A stretch of DNA of 64,000 bases from Ignavibacteria bacterium (GTDB taxonomy: Bacteria > Bacteroidota > Ignavibacteria > Ch128b): contig JABLYA010000001.1 in NCBI GenBank assembly GCA_013177855.1, positions 481,231 to 545,230 of the forward strand, written 5' to 3'. Position 1 is the stretch's first letter. Each line of letters starts with the position of its first letter. The notes beneath the pieces were generated by a model. The model made no database searches, had not been told where the DNA came from, and saw nothing but the letters and a program-made list of their open reading frames with translations. This document shows positions 51,498 to 60,995 of the stretch, one piece after another. The position numbers and the translations under genes were made by a program.

Positions 51498-54269
51498 CTA
51501 ATCTCCTCTATTCATAAAGGATAGTATTTCAATTATATTTACAAAGTAATCAATGTTCATTTCGGAAGCTCCATATAGCCGCCAGATGTATGATAAAAAT
51601 TTATCACAAAATTCTTTCTTACCTTCTTTAAGTTCAGAATTATATGCCCTAGAAACCAGTCTCTTAAGGATGGTTTTAATAATTTGTTCAGAGCCTGAGA
51701 AATGGCCCTGCTCATTTTTCAATTTCATAAATTCACTCTTAAAAGTCTTAATAAATCGGTGAGAAATATACCCTGATGCATTTTCATTTATCATTGATTT
51801 TATATTCTTCATTAAATCAGTCAATAAAAGGTTTTTTTCGTCATCAATCCAATTAAATACACCTTTTCTGGGTTCACCAGATTTTGTGAGTAATAAAATT
51901 GCAAATCTATTTCTACCACCATTCTTAGCTTCTTTTTCCATTTCAAAGACTTTATTTATAACAATTTTTAAAGGCTCTTTATAATGAGCAATAACTATAC
52001 CCATAGAAGCCGAAGCACTTGGACCCATGGTTAAAAATAATTTACCCTCTTTTTCAACAAAGCCTGTTGTATTATTCTTATCGACAATGATTTGTCCATT
52101 TTGGAATTTAATGTGTCCTGAAAATGCCCATCTTAACTTTTCTATAACATCTAACAAGTCTTCTAAGTTAACAAAAGCTAATAGATCATCCCCACCAGCA
52201 TAGATTAATTTTCCTAAATGTTCTTCTTCAACAATTTTTCTTACGAACTCTATGGTATAATTTCTTAAAGCATTTGATATTGCAGCATGAATAGAAGGTG
52301 AAAGAAATTTTTTTGGGAGATGTTCTTGTAATTTTGCTTTAAAGTCCTCTGGTAATTTTTCCCATATCTTTGTATTGTATGCTGTATCGATTGATGGTAA
52401 TAAATCACCTGAAAGCCATTTACCCATACTATCCCCATCAAGATGAATTATTGCATAGTATGGATTTGGCTTACCAACCTTTTTAACTAAATTATTAAGT
52501 TTTAATTTTATTTGGCCGATTTCTTCTTCAGATAATTTTATTCCTAATTCCGCCTCAATTAAATCACTCCTCAAATTTTCCTCAAAGAACCACATTCCCT
52601 CTATTGTATAATTCATTTTGCTTTTTAATTTAGGGAGGGGTAAACATTTGGGGAATTTTTTCTGTGACAATTCACTTTCGTAATCTCTTAATTCTTTATT
52701 TGCAGAAGTCAATGCTTTTAATTTAAAGCTTGCTATTGCCACTTCGGAGGTAGATGGGAAACTAAAATTCTTAAACAGATCATACATCACATTTCCCAAT
52801 GAGGTCAGATAGATATCAAATGTTCTTTTAAAGAAACATATACCACATAATCCTTCACCTTCGGTTAGATACCTTCTGGGGAAATCATATTGTTTAATAA
52901 AGTTAAAAGCATCTGGATTATATCTTAAAAACTTTTTTGGATTTTCGTTCTCATAAAAGAATAGTACATTTTTTTCACCGCAAATGGAGCATTTAATACC
53001 TGTTTCCTGAAAGAAAGAGAAATTTCTCAGATTTTTTCTTGATGCATGGGCTTTTTCAAGGGTTGTATATAATAACTGATATAAAAGCCCGATATTGGGT
53101 AAATGTTCACCATTCTTTTCCACAAAAGACCATAGATTATTCCATTTTTCAATTTCATCTTCTTCAAAAAAATCTTTCAAGTCATTTGGCGATAAATCTT
53201 TTGAATTATTTTGTTGAGTTAATCTCCATGGTAATGCGACCCAGTAAATTTGTGGGAAATCAGATAAGTGGTAATCAAGACTATCATTTAATTTTTTACT
53301 TAGTTTAATACCTAATTCGCTTATAATCTTTTCTTTAGCTAGTTTTATCTCATTTCGAATTTTATTTTGAATATCTTTAACGAGTTCTTCGATATAATCT
53401 TTATCAATCTCAGGAATAATGCTAACAAATCTGTTAGGGATGGTTGGTAAATCAGCAAAGAACGAGAGGGAGTTTTTAAGCTCCATTTTATATTGTTTCT
53501 CAAAATACCAATCAGCAAGGGGCTGTTTATATAAATCTGGGTAAATAACAGCAGTTGGTCCAAATCTATCGATGATTTCGGTGATAGCTAAAAAGGTAAA
53601 GTAAGATAGTAAATAACTGCCCATGTAAAAATCTTGTGTCTTCCTTGCTTGATGGATAAAAGATTGAACAGGACCTAAAGAGAAAAGAAATAAAGAGTTT
53701 TTTTGAAAGATTAATTTGTTTTCTTTATCATAGAAAGCATTGATTGCTGATGCGATTTTAATATGTTCCCAAATAGAATGATCAGGAATTCGAGTATCTG
53801 CTGGTAATAAAGGAAGGTATTTTAGCCAATCATTATCAGTCTGATTTTCATAGAGCTCGTCAAGTAAGTTTCTCCAGAGATAGAAAAACTTAAGTTTGTC
53901 GTCAAAGTTAGAGATCTTTCGACTTAGTCGTTGATAAACATTTTCAAATAAATTAGAAATATTTTTATTATCAAGCGAAATTTCAACTTCTAATTTTTCA
54001 GCGGAAAGAGGATGTCTTAGTTCATTAAAGGCTTGATATAAATCTTCTTTTTCAAAATCTGTATAAACTTGTTCTTTTGGTAGTAAACTTCGTTCCATAC
54101 AAGAAGCAATTTGATCAGGACCTTTAATTACATCAACTTCTGAAATACCTATAAGATCTGCATAATGCTTTGCTCTTTCAATGTGATCTGGGATATCAAT
54201 AACTTTATCTATAGGATCATGCAAGAAGGTTTTAAGTTTTTCTGAAAAATTTTTATCAGGTCTGTCCAT
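51498..54269 (-). CDS. cas10: type III-B CRISPR large subunit Cmr2 (Cas10)
   Basis: 923 residues. The N-terminal HD-like part has LKTFLHDPIDKV (His17-Asp18) and KGPDQIASCMERSLLP. Palm 1 starts around FSLGPVQSFIHQARKTQDFY. A zinc-binding insert has CSICGEKNV and GLCGICFFKR. The cyclase palm has HLDGDSMGKWLSG and the intact YAGGDDLLAF (GGDD at residues 692-695), so cyclic oligoadenylate synthesis is expected. This fits the two CARF proteins in the operon. Whether the HD site still cuts ssDNA is not certain. It overlaps cmr1 by 14 bp. Confidence 0.97.
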   Translation of the reverse strand: MDRPDKNFSEKLKTFLHDPIDKVIDIPDHIERAKHYADLIGISEVDVIKGPDQIASCMERSLLPKEQVYTDFEKEDLYQAFNELRHPLSAEKLEVEISLDNKNISNLFENVYQRLSRKISNFDDKLKFFYLWRNLLDELYENQTDNDWLKYLPLLPADTRIPDHSIWEHIKIASAINAFYDKENKLIFQKNSLFLFSLGPVQSFIHQARKTQDFYMGSYLLSYFTFLAITEIIDRFGPTAVIYPDLYKQPLADWYFEKQYKMELKNSLSFFADLPTIPNRFVSIIPEIDKDYIEELVKDIQNKIRNEIKLAKEKIISELGIKLSKKLNDSLDYHLSDFPQIYWVALPWRLTQQNNSKDLSPNDLKDFFEEDEIEKWNNLWSFVEKNGEHLPNIGLLYQLLYTTLEKAHASRKNLRNFSFFQETGIKCSICGEKNVLFFYENENPKKFLRYNPDAFNFIKQYDFPRRYLTEGEGLCGICFFKRTFDIYLTSLGNVMYDLFKNFSFPSTSEVAIASFKLKALTSANKELRDYESELSQKKFPKCLPLPKLKSKMNYTIEGMWFFEENLRSDLIEAELGIKLSEEEIGQIKLKLNNLVKKVGKPNPYYAIIHLDGDSMGKWLSGDLLPSIDTAYNTKIWEKLPEDFKAKLQEHLPKKFLSPSIHAAISNALRNYTIEFVRKIVEEEHLGKLIYAGGDDLLAFVNLEDLLDVIEKLRWAFSGHIKFQNGQIIVDKNNTTGFVEKEGKLFLTMGPSASASMGIVIAHYKEPLKIVINKVFEMEKEAKNGGRNRFAILLLTKSGEPRKGVFNWIDDEKNLLLTDLMKNIKSMINENASGYISHRFIKTFKSEFMKLKNEQGHFSGSEQIIKTILKRLVSRAYNSELKEGKKEFCDKFLSYIWRLYGASEMNIDYFVNIIEILSFMNRGD

Positions 54270-55395
54270 CGGGTATTTCCTTACAGTTAGTGTTCTCTTT
54301 TAGTTCATTTAAAAAATCATCCAAAATTTTAGCATTAAATTTTTGAATATCATTATCGCGATCACTAATTCTCCATTCATTATTATTATTCTTTGTCTCT
54401 TTGGCTATAAAATTTATTCCACCAGGTGTAAGTTTAATTACAACTGGATAATAATCTTCATATAAGGACTTTATAACTTTAATAATTAAAGGGGATGCCC
54501 ATCTTTCTGAGAGCCTTTGATTTGGTCTTCTTGCAATATAAGGGACCAAACGGACTTTAAATTTTCCGTGCATAATTGGCATTCCAAATGCAGGTGTCCT
54601 AAAAATATCTTCTTTATGATTATGTCGAAATTCTCTGAACCTCAAACCAACAAAATCTAATGCGCTTACCCAATTATTTTTAGGTTCAAAAATCAAAATA
54701 ACTTGATTACTTAAGTTGGTGTATTTATTAGTTCCATTAGATGATTGATTTATTATGTTTTTTATTTTGCTAAGATTAGTTTGCATCCAATTTTTTAATT
54801 CGTCAATATTTTTTGCATTACAAATAAAATCAATATCGCAGTTATCACCATTACAAGAAGTAATTTCTAAATTACCGCCCCCTCTTCTTGCCCTTGTACC
54901 AAAACCACCTAAGTAAATTGACAGCCAAAGTGATGCCACAAAATGTTTAAAGACATTTATGCCTTCGTGAAAAGCAGTTAATTCAATTGTAAATTGAGTA
55001 CAATCAGAAGAATTTTTAGTCTCTTGAATAGGCTTTGGTTTAAAGTAACTTCTAAAAATTCGGTTACCACGAGATTGAAGCAGGAAAGTAGAATAATAAA
55101 GGTACTTAATCCCCTCTAGATTAGCTAACTCAGAACCTATATTCTGCCCTATTGAAATTTTAGGGCTTAGAATTCTTAAGGTTACCTTACTTTTACCTGT
55201 TCCTTCTTCGGTTCCTCCAAAAATTTTTTGTTCAGCAGATTTTAAAACCTGAATATTATCCTCAGCTTTCATTGCACGCCACCACCATCTCATCATACCT
55301 TTGAATTCCGATGCTCGTAATTCTGGGGTGGAACTATCAGCCCCAGCCATAAACATTGGTGTTATCAATTTGCATGTTAATGTTAATTTTTTCAT
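54256..55395 (-). CDS. cmr1: type III-B CRISPR protein Cmr1
   Basis: 379 residues and the first gene of the operon. ITPMFMAGADSSTPELRASE with FKGMMRWWWRAMKA is the diagnostic Cmr1 N-terminus; GGFGTRARRGGGNLEI is the glycine-rich loop. Cmr1 caps the complex near the crRNA 3' end and helps capture target RNA. The 385 bp upstream contain no cas gene, so the operon promoter should lie there, just inside the element's right end. Confidence 0.95.
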   Translation of the reverse strand: MKKLTLTCKLITPMFMAGADSSTPELRASEFKGMMRWWWRAMKAEDNIQVLKSAEQKIFGGTEEGTGKSKVTLRILSPKISIGQNIGSELANLEGIKYLYYSTFLLQSRGNRIFRSYFKPKPIQETKNSSDCTQFTIELTAFHEGINVFKHFVASLWLSIYLGGFGTRARRGGGNLEITSCNGDNCDIDFICNAKNIDELKNWMQTNLSKIKNIINQSSNGTNKYTNLSNQVILIFEPKNNWVSALDFVGLRFREFRHNHKEDIFRTPAFGMPIMHGKFKVRLVPYIARRPNQRLSERWASPLIIKVIKSLYEDYYPVVIKLTPGGINFIAKETKNNNNEWRISDRDNDIQKFNAKILDDFLNELKENTNCKEIPDGQT

Positions 55396-55781
55396 ATTAA
55401 AACCTGATTTGATTTATACATCTTTGAATTTTCTTTTTTATGGGATCTTATTTATTCGATTACTTTGGGACGGGCAATAGATCAATTACTATTCTAACAT
55501 AAGTATTTTTAATTAAATTTTCCATATGCTTAAGGGGGAAATTAATGTTATGTTATTAATTTATTCTTCGAGAGATTATAGATTTAATCATTTCTTAAAG
55601 TTTGAAGAAATTGCAACCAATCTTTATTGATTATCAAGTCTTTTAATAATAAATTGTTAGGTTGTTATTGTTTATAATAACTGAAGTACAAACTGAAGTA
55701 CATTTCTTAAAGATAGACATAAAAATTTATCAAAAACCTTCAATTTTAAGCGATTTTTGCAGGAATTATTGTTTTTATCGA
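55396..55781. promoter_or_regulatory. upstream region of the cmr operon, right end of the element
   Basis: 386 bp without a convincing gene. It must hold the cmr promoter (minus strand) and contains one GAAGTACA pair near 55690. A 26-codon plus-strand frame at about 55553-55630 (MLLIYSSRDYRFNHFLKF) has a weak AGGGGG site but is too short to name. Confidence 0.45.
55683..55702. other. internal paired GAAGTACA repeats near the right end
   Basis: Two GAAGTACA copies 12 bp apart, outside the 149-bp repeat but near it, matching the pair within each attachment repeat. The position is that expected for arm-type sites flanking a recombination core. Confidence 0.55.
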
Positions 55782-55930
55782 CCTTTTAAGCAGAGGGTCG
55801 ATGGTTCGATTCCATCCGCGCTCACGCAGTAAAGCCCTGTAATATAACAACTTACAGGGCTTTTGTTTTTTAAAGCATTTCGACTGAAGTACAAATTGAA
55901 GTACACCAATATGAGACTGAGGGTGTCTAA
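55782..55930. other. right attachment repeat (attR)
   Basis: The second copy of the 149-bp repeat. It contains only the 3' part of tRNA-Lys (from the anticodon loop), so it is not a functional tRNA gene; the base before it (A at 55781) breaks the anticodon stem seen in the intact copy. Confidence 0.95.
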
Positions 55931-56120
55931 GATTAAGAAAATTAGAAAGTAAAAACCTTTAAAATGAATTCAACATTCATTCTTTTCTTCTATGAATCAC
56001 AAGGACGAATTTCAATTAAACATTTTCCCCATATTAAAGCCAAAGAGACCTCTCCAGATATCGTGATGAGCCAATAAATTTAGATCACAAAAAAATTTTA
56101 AGCTGAAATAAACAAAAAAC

Positions 56121-56918
56121 TCAACCGGAATAATTTACGATGTAATTTGTCACCTCTAAAAGTAAAGCAACCAACGATGATACTGTTTTTCGGAAAAACG
56201 CTGCTACATCATTGATTGTTATACCTGTTCTGCCTAAAATCCATTGAATTATCTCGATTACAATTCCAAGTCCTGCAAGGACCAATCCGATTGCCATTGC
56301 ATTGAATGCAATGAATGCAATTGCAGAAACGACATATTTAGCAATCGAAAATCCGATCCAGAGCAGCAAAGCTACTCCAAAAATTTTTATACCAGCAATG
56401 ATCCAATCTGCTGGTGAGGCAGTCTTATTAAGCTTTGAAGGAAGAGAAATTTGAAACTCCAGAGGTTTACCATTTTTAATTATAACATTTCCATAATTAT
56501 CAACAAATTTTATTGTTGGATATAAACCATCTCTGCCCCATAAAATATTTGCGGTTTCATTATTGTAAGTGTTCACTATTCGAAGATGTTGATACGAAGC
56601 TAAATTACTTTTTACGAATGATAACTTTAGAGTATTATAAGCGTGGTCCTGTAAAAAACCAATCTTTAATTCTTTCCCCGGATTTTGATATAAGTCTTGA
56701 ATTAAAGAATCTTTGTTTTGAAGAGATTGAGCAATTTCTTCTTCAGTCCCGTCAATTAAAATATCAACATTTGGTTTGGTTGGTCGATCGCGGCTTGTTC
56801 CATCTTCATCGCCCCAGAAACCAACCGAAGATTCACAAGCATTAATAAATGGAGTTAATGATAAAACTCCAATGGCTTTTAAAAAATTTCGTCTATGAAT
56901 TTTGTTCAGATTTTTCAT
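56121..56918 (-). CDS. Tat-type lipoprotein with C-terminal membrane segment
   Basis: 265 residues of unknown function. The N-terminus HRRNFLKAIGVLSLTPFINAC combines a twin-arginine motif with a lipobox ending in Cys28, so it is probably exported folded and lipidated. The middle (about 45-165) is polar and beta-rich. Residues ~170-240 contain two or three hydrophobic segments (IAGIKIFGVALLLWIGFSIA, AIGLVLAGLGIVIEIIQWIL), unusual for a lipoprotein and suggesting a second membrane anchor. No domain is recognised. It is the first chromosomal gene past the element. Confidence 0.6.
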   Translation of the reverse strand: MKNLNKIHRRNFLKAIGVLSLTPFINACESSVGFWGDEDGTSRDRPTKPNVDILIDGTEEEIAQSLQNKDSLIQDLYQNPGKELKIGFLQDHAYNTLKLSFVKSNLASYQHLRIVNTYNNETANILWGRDGLYPTIKFVDNYGNVIIKNGKPLEFQISLPSKLNKTASPADWIIAGIKIFGVALLLWIGFSIAKYVVSAIAFIAFNAMAIGLVLAGLGIVIEIIQWILGRTGITINDVAAFFRKTVSSLVALLLEVTNYIVNYSG

Positions 56919-57128
56919 TTTAATCCCCCAATTTTATCTGTTAAAATATAAAAAAATGTTTGTGTTCCAGAAAACTACAATCAAATCATTCAAAGAGAGT
57001 CTACCTCATAATCTTTCATTTAAAAGATTCGCTAATCATCATTTTTTCAAAAACCATTTGATTAATTTTTCATGGTTAATATATTTGCATTCAAATTTTC
57101 AACCTATGTTGGAGGACTATCAGAGTAA

Positions 57129-58544
57129 TTGAGTCTTATTTTATTCGGCATTTTAATTTACATTCTTTTACAATTATTTCTTGGTTTCTACATCTCACGC
57201 TTCATCAAGTCAGAAGATGATTATCTTTTAGGGGGAAGAAGACTTGGTTATTTCCTGACGACATTTTCAATATTTGCAACCTGGTTTGGTGCTGAATCCT
57301 GTATTGGAACTGCTGGTGCAGCTTATGAATCAGGACTTGCGGGAGTTACAGCAGATCCTTTTGGTTACGGAATTGTCCTTTTATTGATGGGTTTCTTTTT
57401 CGCAGTTCCGCTTTATAAAATGAATTTAACGACCATAGCTGACTTTTTTAGAAACAGATATTCGGATACTACGGCGAAAATCATTGCAATAATAATGATC
57501 CCAACTTCAATACTCTGGGCAGCAGCACAGATTCGCGCATTTGGATTAATTCTATCATCCACTTCAAATCTTTCTGTGGAAGCTTCTATTCTAATATCAG
57601 CTTTAATAGTAATTACTTACACTGTTTTTGGCGGATTACTCGCTGATGCTTACACAGATTTAATTCAAGGACTTGTTTTAATATTTGGTTTGATTTTACT
57701 CTCTTATATTGTTTTTTTGAACGGAGTCGATTTACAGAGTATTTTAAACAGAATTACATTTGAAAAATTAAACATTCAAGCTTCAAGCAATATATCTTTA
57801 TCAATAAATTTTCTATTAACAATAGAGGCTTGGGCAGTTCCTATTTGTGGTTCATTAATTGCCCAGGAAATGGTTTCAAGAGTTTTCGCAGCTAAATCTC
57901 ACAAAGTTGCTAAACACTCTTCTATCGTGGCTGGTTCACTTTATATTTTAATTGGACTTATGCCTCTCAGTCTTGGACTTATTGGCTATCAACTTTTACC
58001 CGAACTTGAACATCCAGAACAAATTCTTCCATTAATTGCACAAAAATTTCTTTCACCAGCTCTGTATGTGATTTTTGCCGGAGCTCTTATATCAGCGATT
58101 CTATCTACTGTTGATAGTACATTACTTGCATCTTCAGCTTTGATGTCTCACAACCTAATTTTTCCATCCTTTAAAATCAGAGATGAAAAGAAAAAAGTGA
58201 AGATTTCTCGAATAAATGTTTTAATCGCAGGAATAATAGCTTATGTTCTTGCAACTAAAGCTGAAGGTGTCTATAATTTGGTAAAAGATGCATCAGCGTT
58301 TGGCAGCAGTGGGATTTTTATCGTGTTTATGTTTGGACTACTTGGAAAATTCGGGAATGGAATAAGTGCTAACTTAACAGTTATCGTAGGTTCAATAATA
58401 TGGTTTATTGCCCATTATTTATTTGGATTTGAATTAAGTTATTTAATTTCGCTTGGTTCTGCGCTCTTAGTTTTTGTTTTCTCGGCTTTAAGTGAAAAGT
58501 GGTTGATGGAATTTATTCCTGCCATCAAAAAACTTTTTAGTTAA
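57129..58544 (+). CDS. sodium:solute symporter (SSS family)
   Basis: A 471-residue transporter with about 13 hydrophobic helices. Family marks are EDDYLLGGRRLGYFLTTFSI, FATWFGAESCIGTAGAAYESG and FGGLLADAYTDLIQG, with ALISAILSTVDSTLLASSAL containing the sodium-site serines. The substrate cannot be told. The frame starts with TTG at 57129; GGAGG lies 13 bases before it and no ATG fits. It is divergent from the lipoprotein gene, with a 210-bp gap for both promoters. Confidence 0.9.
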   Translation: MSLILFGILIYILLQLFLGFYISRFIKSEDDYLLGGRRLGYFLTTFSIFATWFGAESCIGTAGAAYESGLAGVTADPFGYGIVLLLMGFFFAVPLYKMNLTTIADFFRNRYSDTTAKIIAIIMIPTSILWAAAQIRAFGLILSSTSNLSVEASILISALIVITYTVFGGLLADAYTDLIQGLVLIFGLILLSYIVFLNGVDLQSILNRITFEKLNIQASSNISLSINFLLTIEAWAVPICGSLIAQEMVSRVFAAKSHKVAKHSSIVAGSLYILIGLMPLSLGLIGYQLLPELEHPEQILPLIAQKFLSPALYVIFAGALISAILSTVDSTLLASSALMSHNLIFPSFKIRDEKKKVKISRINVLIAGIIAYVLATKAEGVYNLVKDASAFGSSGIFIVFMFGLLGKFGNGISANLTVIVGSIIWFIAHYLFGFELSYLISLGSALLVFVFSALSEKWLMEFIPAIKKLFS

Positions 58545-58676
58545 TTATTTAAAAAAGTTCTTAAGGGTTTCATAAGTTTCAAAATTTTTTTCGTCGTTCT
58601 ATTCTCCAATATGAAATTTGAATCAATTTAATCTCTTTCATATGTTAATTTTGTAATTAAAGGATGAAAGGAAATC

Positions 58677-59735
58677 ATGCTAAATCAAAAATCCATCAGA
58701 GATTTGCAGAATAAAGATTTAATCGATCACTACTTTTTATTGAGAAAATTAGAGGTCAAGCAGAAAAAGGATGGTAATAATTATTTAGTTCTAGAATTTT
58801 CTGATAAGACAGGTTCGATATCTGGAAATTACTGGGAAGGTTTTGAAGAATTTCATAGACAGGCTAAAGTTGGAGCAATAGTTAAAGTTAAAGGTTCGGT
58901 CGAATTATTTAATGAGAGACTTCAATTAAAAATTGAAACTGCAGCGATTGTTGAGAACAGTGAAGAAGTTACCATTAATGACTTCTTGCCTAATTCTCTT
59001 CGTGATCCCGATGAAATGAAAAAAGAATTCTGGAAACGAGTAAAAAAAATTCAAAATGACTGGTTAAAAAATTTACTTCATAATATCTTCAATCAAGAAC
59101 GATTTGACAGATTTTGTTTTGCACCAGCTGGAAAATCATTTCATCATAATTATATCGGCGGGTTACTCGAACATACTCTTGAAGTTGTTCAGATCTGTGA
59201 TTTGATGTGCGATATTTCTGAAAAATCTAATTTTCAACCACCAATTAATAGAGATTTATTGATAACTGGCGCAATGCTTCACGATGTTGGAAAAATTGAA
59301 GAGCTTTCTTACGAAACTGCCTTTGATTATACTGATAAGGGAAGATTATTGGGTCACATTGTAATTGCTGCAAATTGGATTTATGCTGCTTGCGCGCAGA
59401 TCCCATATTTCCCTGAGGAGTTACAAACGCTTGTTCTCCATCTAGTCTTAAGTCATCAGGGAAAGTTAGAAAATGCATCACCAGTCGAACCTAAAACATT
59501 GGAATCAATTATACTTTATTATGCAGATGAATTAAGTGCCAAGACAAATGCATATCGCCAGATAATTCAAGGCGGAAGTGATGTTAATTCAAACTGGACC
59601 AAATATCATCATTTAATTCAAAGTTCACTTTTCATCAGTAAAGATCCTGAATATTATCTCAAAAATTCGTTTATGGATCAAAAAAATTCGGAAGAAGAAA
59701 AAAATGGGAACACTCTCTTTGACAGAACTGATTAA
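58677..59735 (+). CDS. YhaM-family 3'-5' exoribonuclease (OB fold plus HD domain)
   Basis: 352 residues. An N-terminal OB fold (about 15-100: YLVLEFSDKTGSISGNYW) is followed by an HD phosphohydrolase domain with LLEHTLEVVQICD and ITGAMLHDVGKIEEL carrying the metal ligands, plus HLVLSHQGKLE. The combination defines the YhaM/CBF1 family of 3'-5' exonucleases. AAAGGAAATC precedes the ATG. The 3' end overlaps the Sir2 gene by 32 bp. Confidence 0.88.
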   Translation: MLNQKSIRDLQNKDLIDHYFLLRKLEVKQKKDGNNYLVLEFSDKTGSISGNYWEGFEEFHRQAKVGAIVKVKGSVELFNERLQLKIETAAIVENSEEVTINDFLPNSLRDPDEMKKEFWKRVKKIQNDWLKNLLHNIFNQERFDRFCFAPAGKSFHHNYIGGLLEHTLEVVQICDLMCDISEKSNFQPPINRDLLITGAMLHDVGKIEELSYETAFDYTDKGRLLGHIVIAANWIYAACAQIPYFPEELQTLVLHLVLSHQGKLENASPVEPKTLESIILYYADELSAKTNAYRQIIQGGSDVNSNWTKYHHLIQSSLFISKDPEYYLKNSFMDQKNSEEEKNGNTLFDRTD

Positions 59736-60471
59736 CAAAGTTGTTGATAAACTTTTAGAAGCAAAATCAATTGTTGTTTTTACAGGTGCAGGAGTTTCAG
59801 CTGAAAGTGGAGTTCCAACCTTTCGCGATAAAGACGGTTTATGGCAAAAACTAAAACCAGAAGAGCTTGCCAACTTTAACGCATTTATGAGAAATCCAGA
59901 TTTAGTAACTGAATGGTATTCACACAGAAGAAAAATAATGCATCAAGTTCAGCCTAATGCTGGACACTATGCAATTGCTGAACTCGAAAAATATTTTGAA
60001 AGATTTGTCGTAGTAACTCAAAACATCGATAATTTGCATCGAAGAGCGGGATCAAAAAATGTTTTCGAGTTACACGGAAATATCGAAAGAAATTATTGCA
60101 TCAAGTGCAAAAAGTTTTATGATCTGGGTGACAATTATCCTGATAAAGCTATTTATTGTGAATGCGGTGGTTTGATTAGACCAGATGTGGTCTGGTTTGG
60201 CGAAATGCTTCCAGAGGATCAATATGAAGGTGCGGTAAAAGCAGCTCGAAGTTGTGATGTTTGTTTCTCAGTTGGGACATCAGCTGTTGTTTTCCCTGCT
60301 GCTTATATCCCTATTTATGCAAAACAAAGTGGAGCTTTTTTAGTTGAGATAAATCCAAATCCAACAGAAATTTCCTCAATTGCCGATGTTGTACTTCAGG
60401 GGAAATCGGGAGAAATATTTCCATTGATTGTGGAAGAATTCAAAAAAAGGAAATCACTTCAGTCTGAATAA
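59704..60471 (+). CDS. NAD-dependent protein deacylase, Sir2 family
   Basis: 255 residues. The NAD site has FTGAGVSAESGVPTFRD and QNIDNLH; the catalytic His is in FELHGNI. A Cys4 zinc module is formed by CIKC and CECG. Tyr72 and Arg75 in EWYSHRRKI match the Y-x-x-R pair of class III sirtuins, which remove succinyl or malonyl groups better than acetyl (known for SIRT5 and CobB). The start lies within the YhaM gene, suggesting coupled translation. Confidence 0.93.
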   Translation: MGTLSLTELINKVVDKLLEAKSIVVFTGAGVSAESGVPTFRDKDGLWQKLKPEELANFNAFMRNPDLVTEWYSHRRKIMHQVQPNAGHYAIAELEKYFERFVVVTQNIDNLHRRAGSKNVFELHGNIERNYCIKCKKFYDLGDNYPDKAIYCECGGLIRPDVVWFGEMLPEDQYEGAVKAARSCDVCFSVGTSAVVFPAAYIPIYAKQSGAFLVEINPNPTEISSIADVVLQGKSGEIFPLIVEEFKKRKSLQSE

Positions 60472-60530
60472 ATCAAATTTTATTATTCACAAAATTCAAT
60501 TCAAAGAGATTAAAAAGAGTTTTGAGAACA

Positions 60531-60995
60531 ATGCTTTATAAATTAGAAAGAGTTCAAATAATAAATTTTGATATCAAAACAGTCTGGAAATATTTTTCCA
60601 ATCCAGTAAATCTTAACGATATCACTCCGCCTGATATGAGTTTTGAAATTCTAACATCAAACCTTCCTGATGAAATTTATCCTGGCTTAATTATACAATA
60701 CAAAGTTTCACCATTTGCTGGAATTTCAACCAATTGGGTTACAGAAATTAAACATGTAATTCCTGAAAAACTTTTTGTTGACGAACAAATTTTTGGTCCA
60801 TACAAATTCTGGCACCATCTGCATCTTTTTGAGGAAATTGATTCTACTAAAGTAAAAATGACCGATAAAGTTTATTACAAATTACCAGCGGGTGTAATCG
60901 GGAAATTTGTTCATCAAATTATTATCAAAAAAAGATTAAATGAAATTTTTGATTACCGTTACAAGAAAATTGATGAGATGTTTAATTATCGATGA
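60531..60995 (+). CDS. SRPBCC/START-like ligand-binding protein
   Basis: About 154 residues. YKLERVQIINFDIKTVWKYF with the DITPPDMSF stretch, then VTEIKHVIPEKLFVDEQIFG and FWHHLHLFEEID, fit the polyketide cyclase/dehydrase branch of the SRPBCC fold (CDP-type 'PFAM Polyketide_cyc2'). Such proteins bind hydrophobic ligands; the ligand is unknown. The ATG at 60531 is preferred over a TTG nine bases earlier, though neither has a good ribosome-binding site. Its stop overlaps the next start by 4 bp. Confidence 0.8.
   Translation: MLYKLERVQIINFDIKTVWKYFSNPVNLNDITPPDMSFEILTSNLPDEIYPGLIIQYKVSPFAGISTNWVTEIKHVIPEKLFVDEQIFGPYKFWHHLHLFEEIDSTKVKMTDKVYYKLPAGVIGKFVHQIIIKKRLNEIFDYRYKKIDEMFNYR

Larger units (their letters stand above)
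28214..55930. mobile_element. tRNA-Lys-integrated genomic element carrying restriction and type III-B CRISPR cargo
   Basis: About 27.6 kb bounded by 149-bp direct repeats. The left end abuts an intact tRNA-Lys gene and a tyrosine integrase with an excisionase-like partner; the right end carries the duplicated 3' part of the tRNA. Every intact gene inside is on the minus strand. Core genes are polymerase-like, OB-like, ArdC-like, Gam-like and small regulators; cargo is a restriction-modification locus and a Cmr CRISPR-Cas locus. I see no relaxase, type IV secretion or virion genes, so it fits an integrative plasmid-like or satellite-like island better than a complete prophage or ICE. The borders are firmly supported; the class is inference. 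Confidence 0.92.

Noticed and set aside
55782-55824. A second tRNA-Lys gene
   Set aside because: Only the 3' part from the anticodon loop onward is present; the acceptor 5' strand and D arm are missing, so it is the attR copy.
28214-55930. A complete prophage or an ICE
   Set aside because: No capsid, terminase, portal, tail, lysis, relaxase or type IV secretion gene is seen, although integrase, Gam-like and polymerase-like genes hinted at one.
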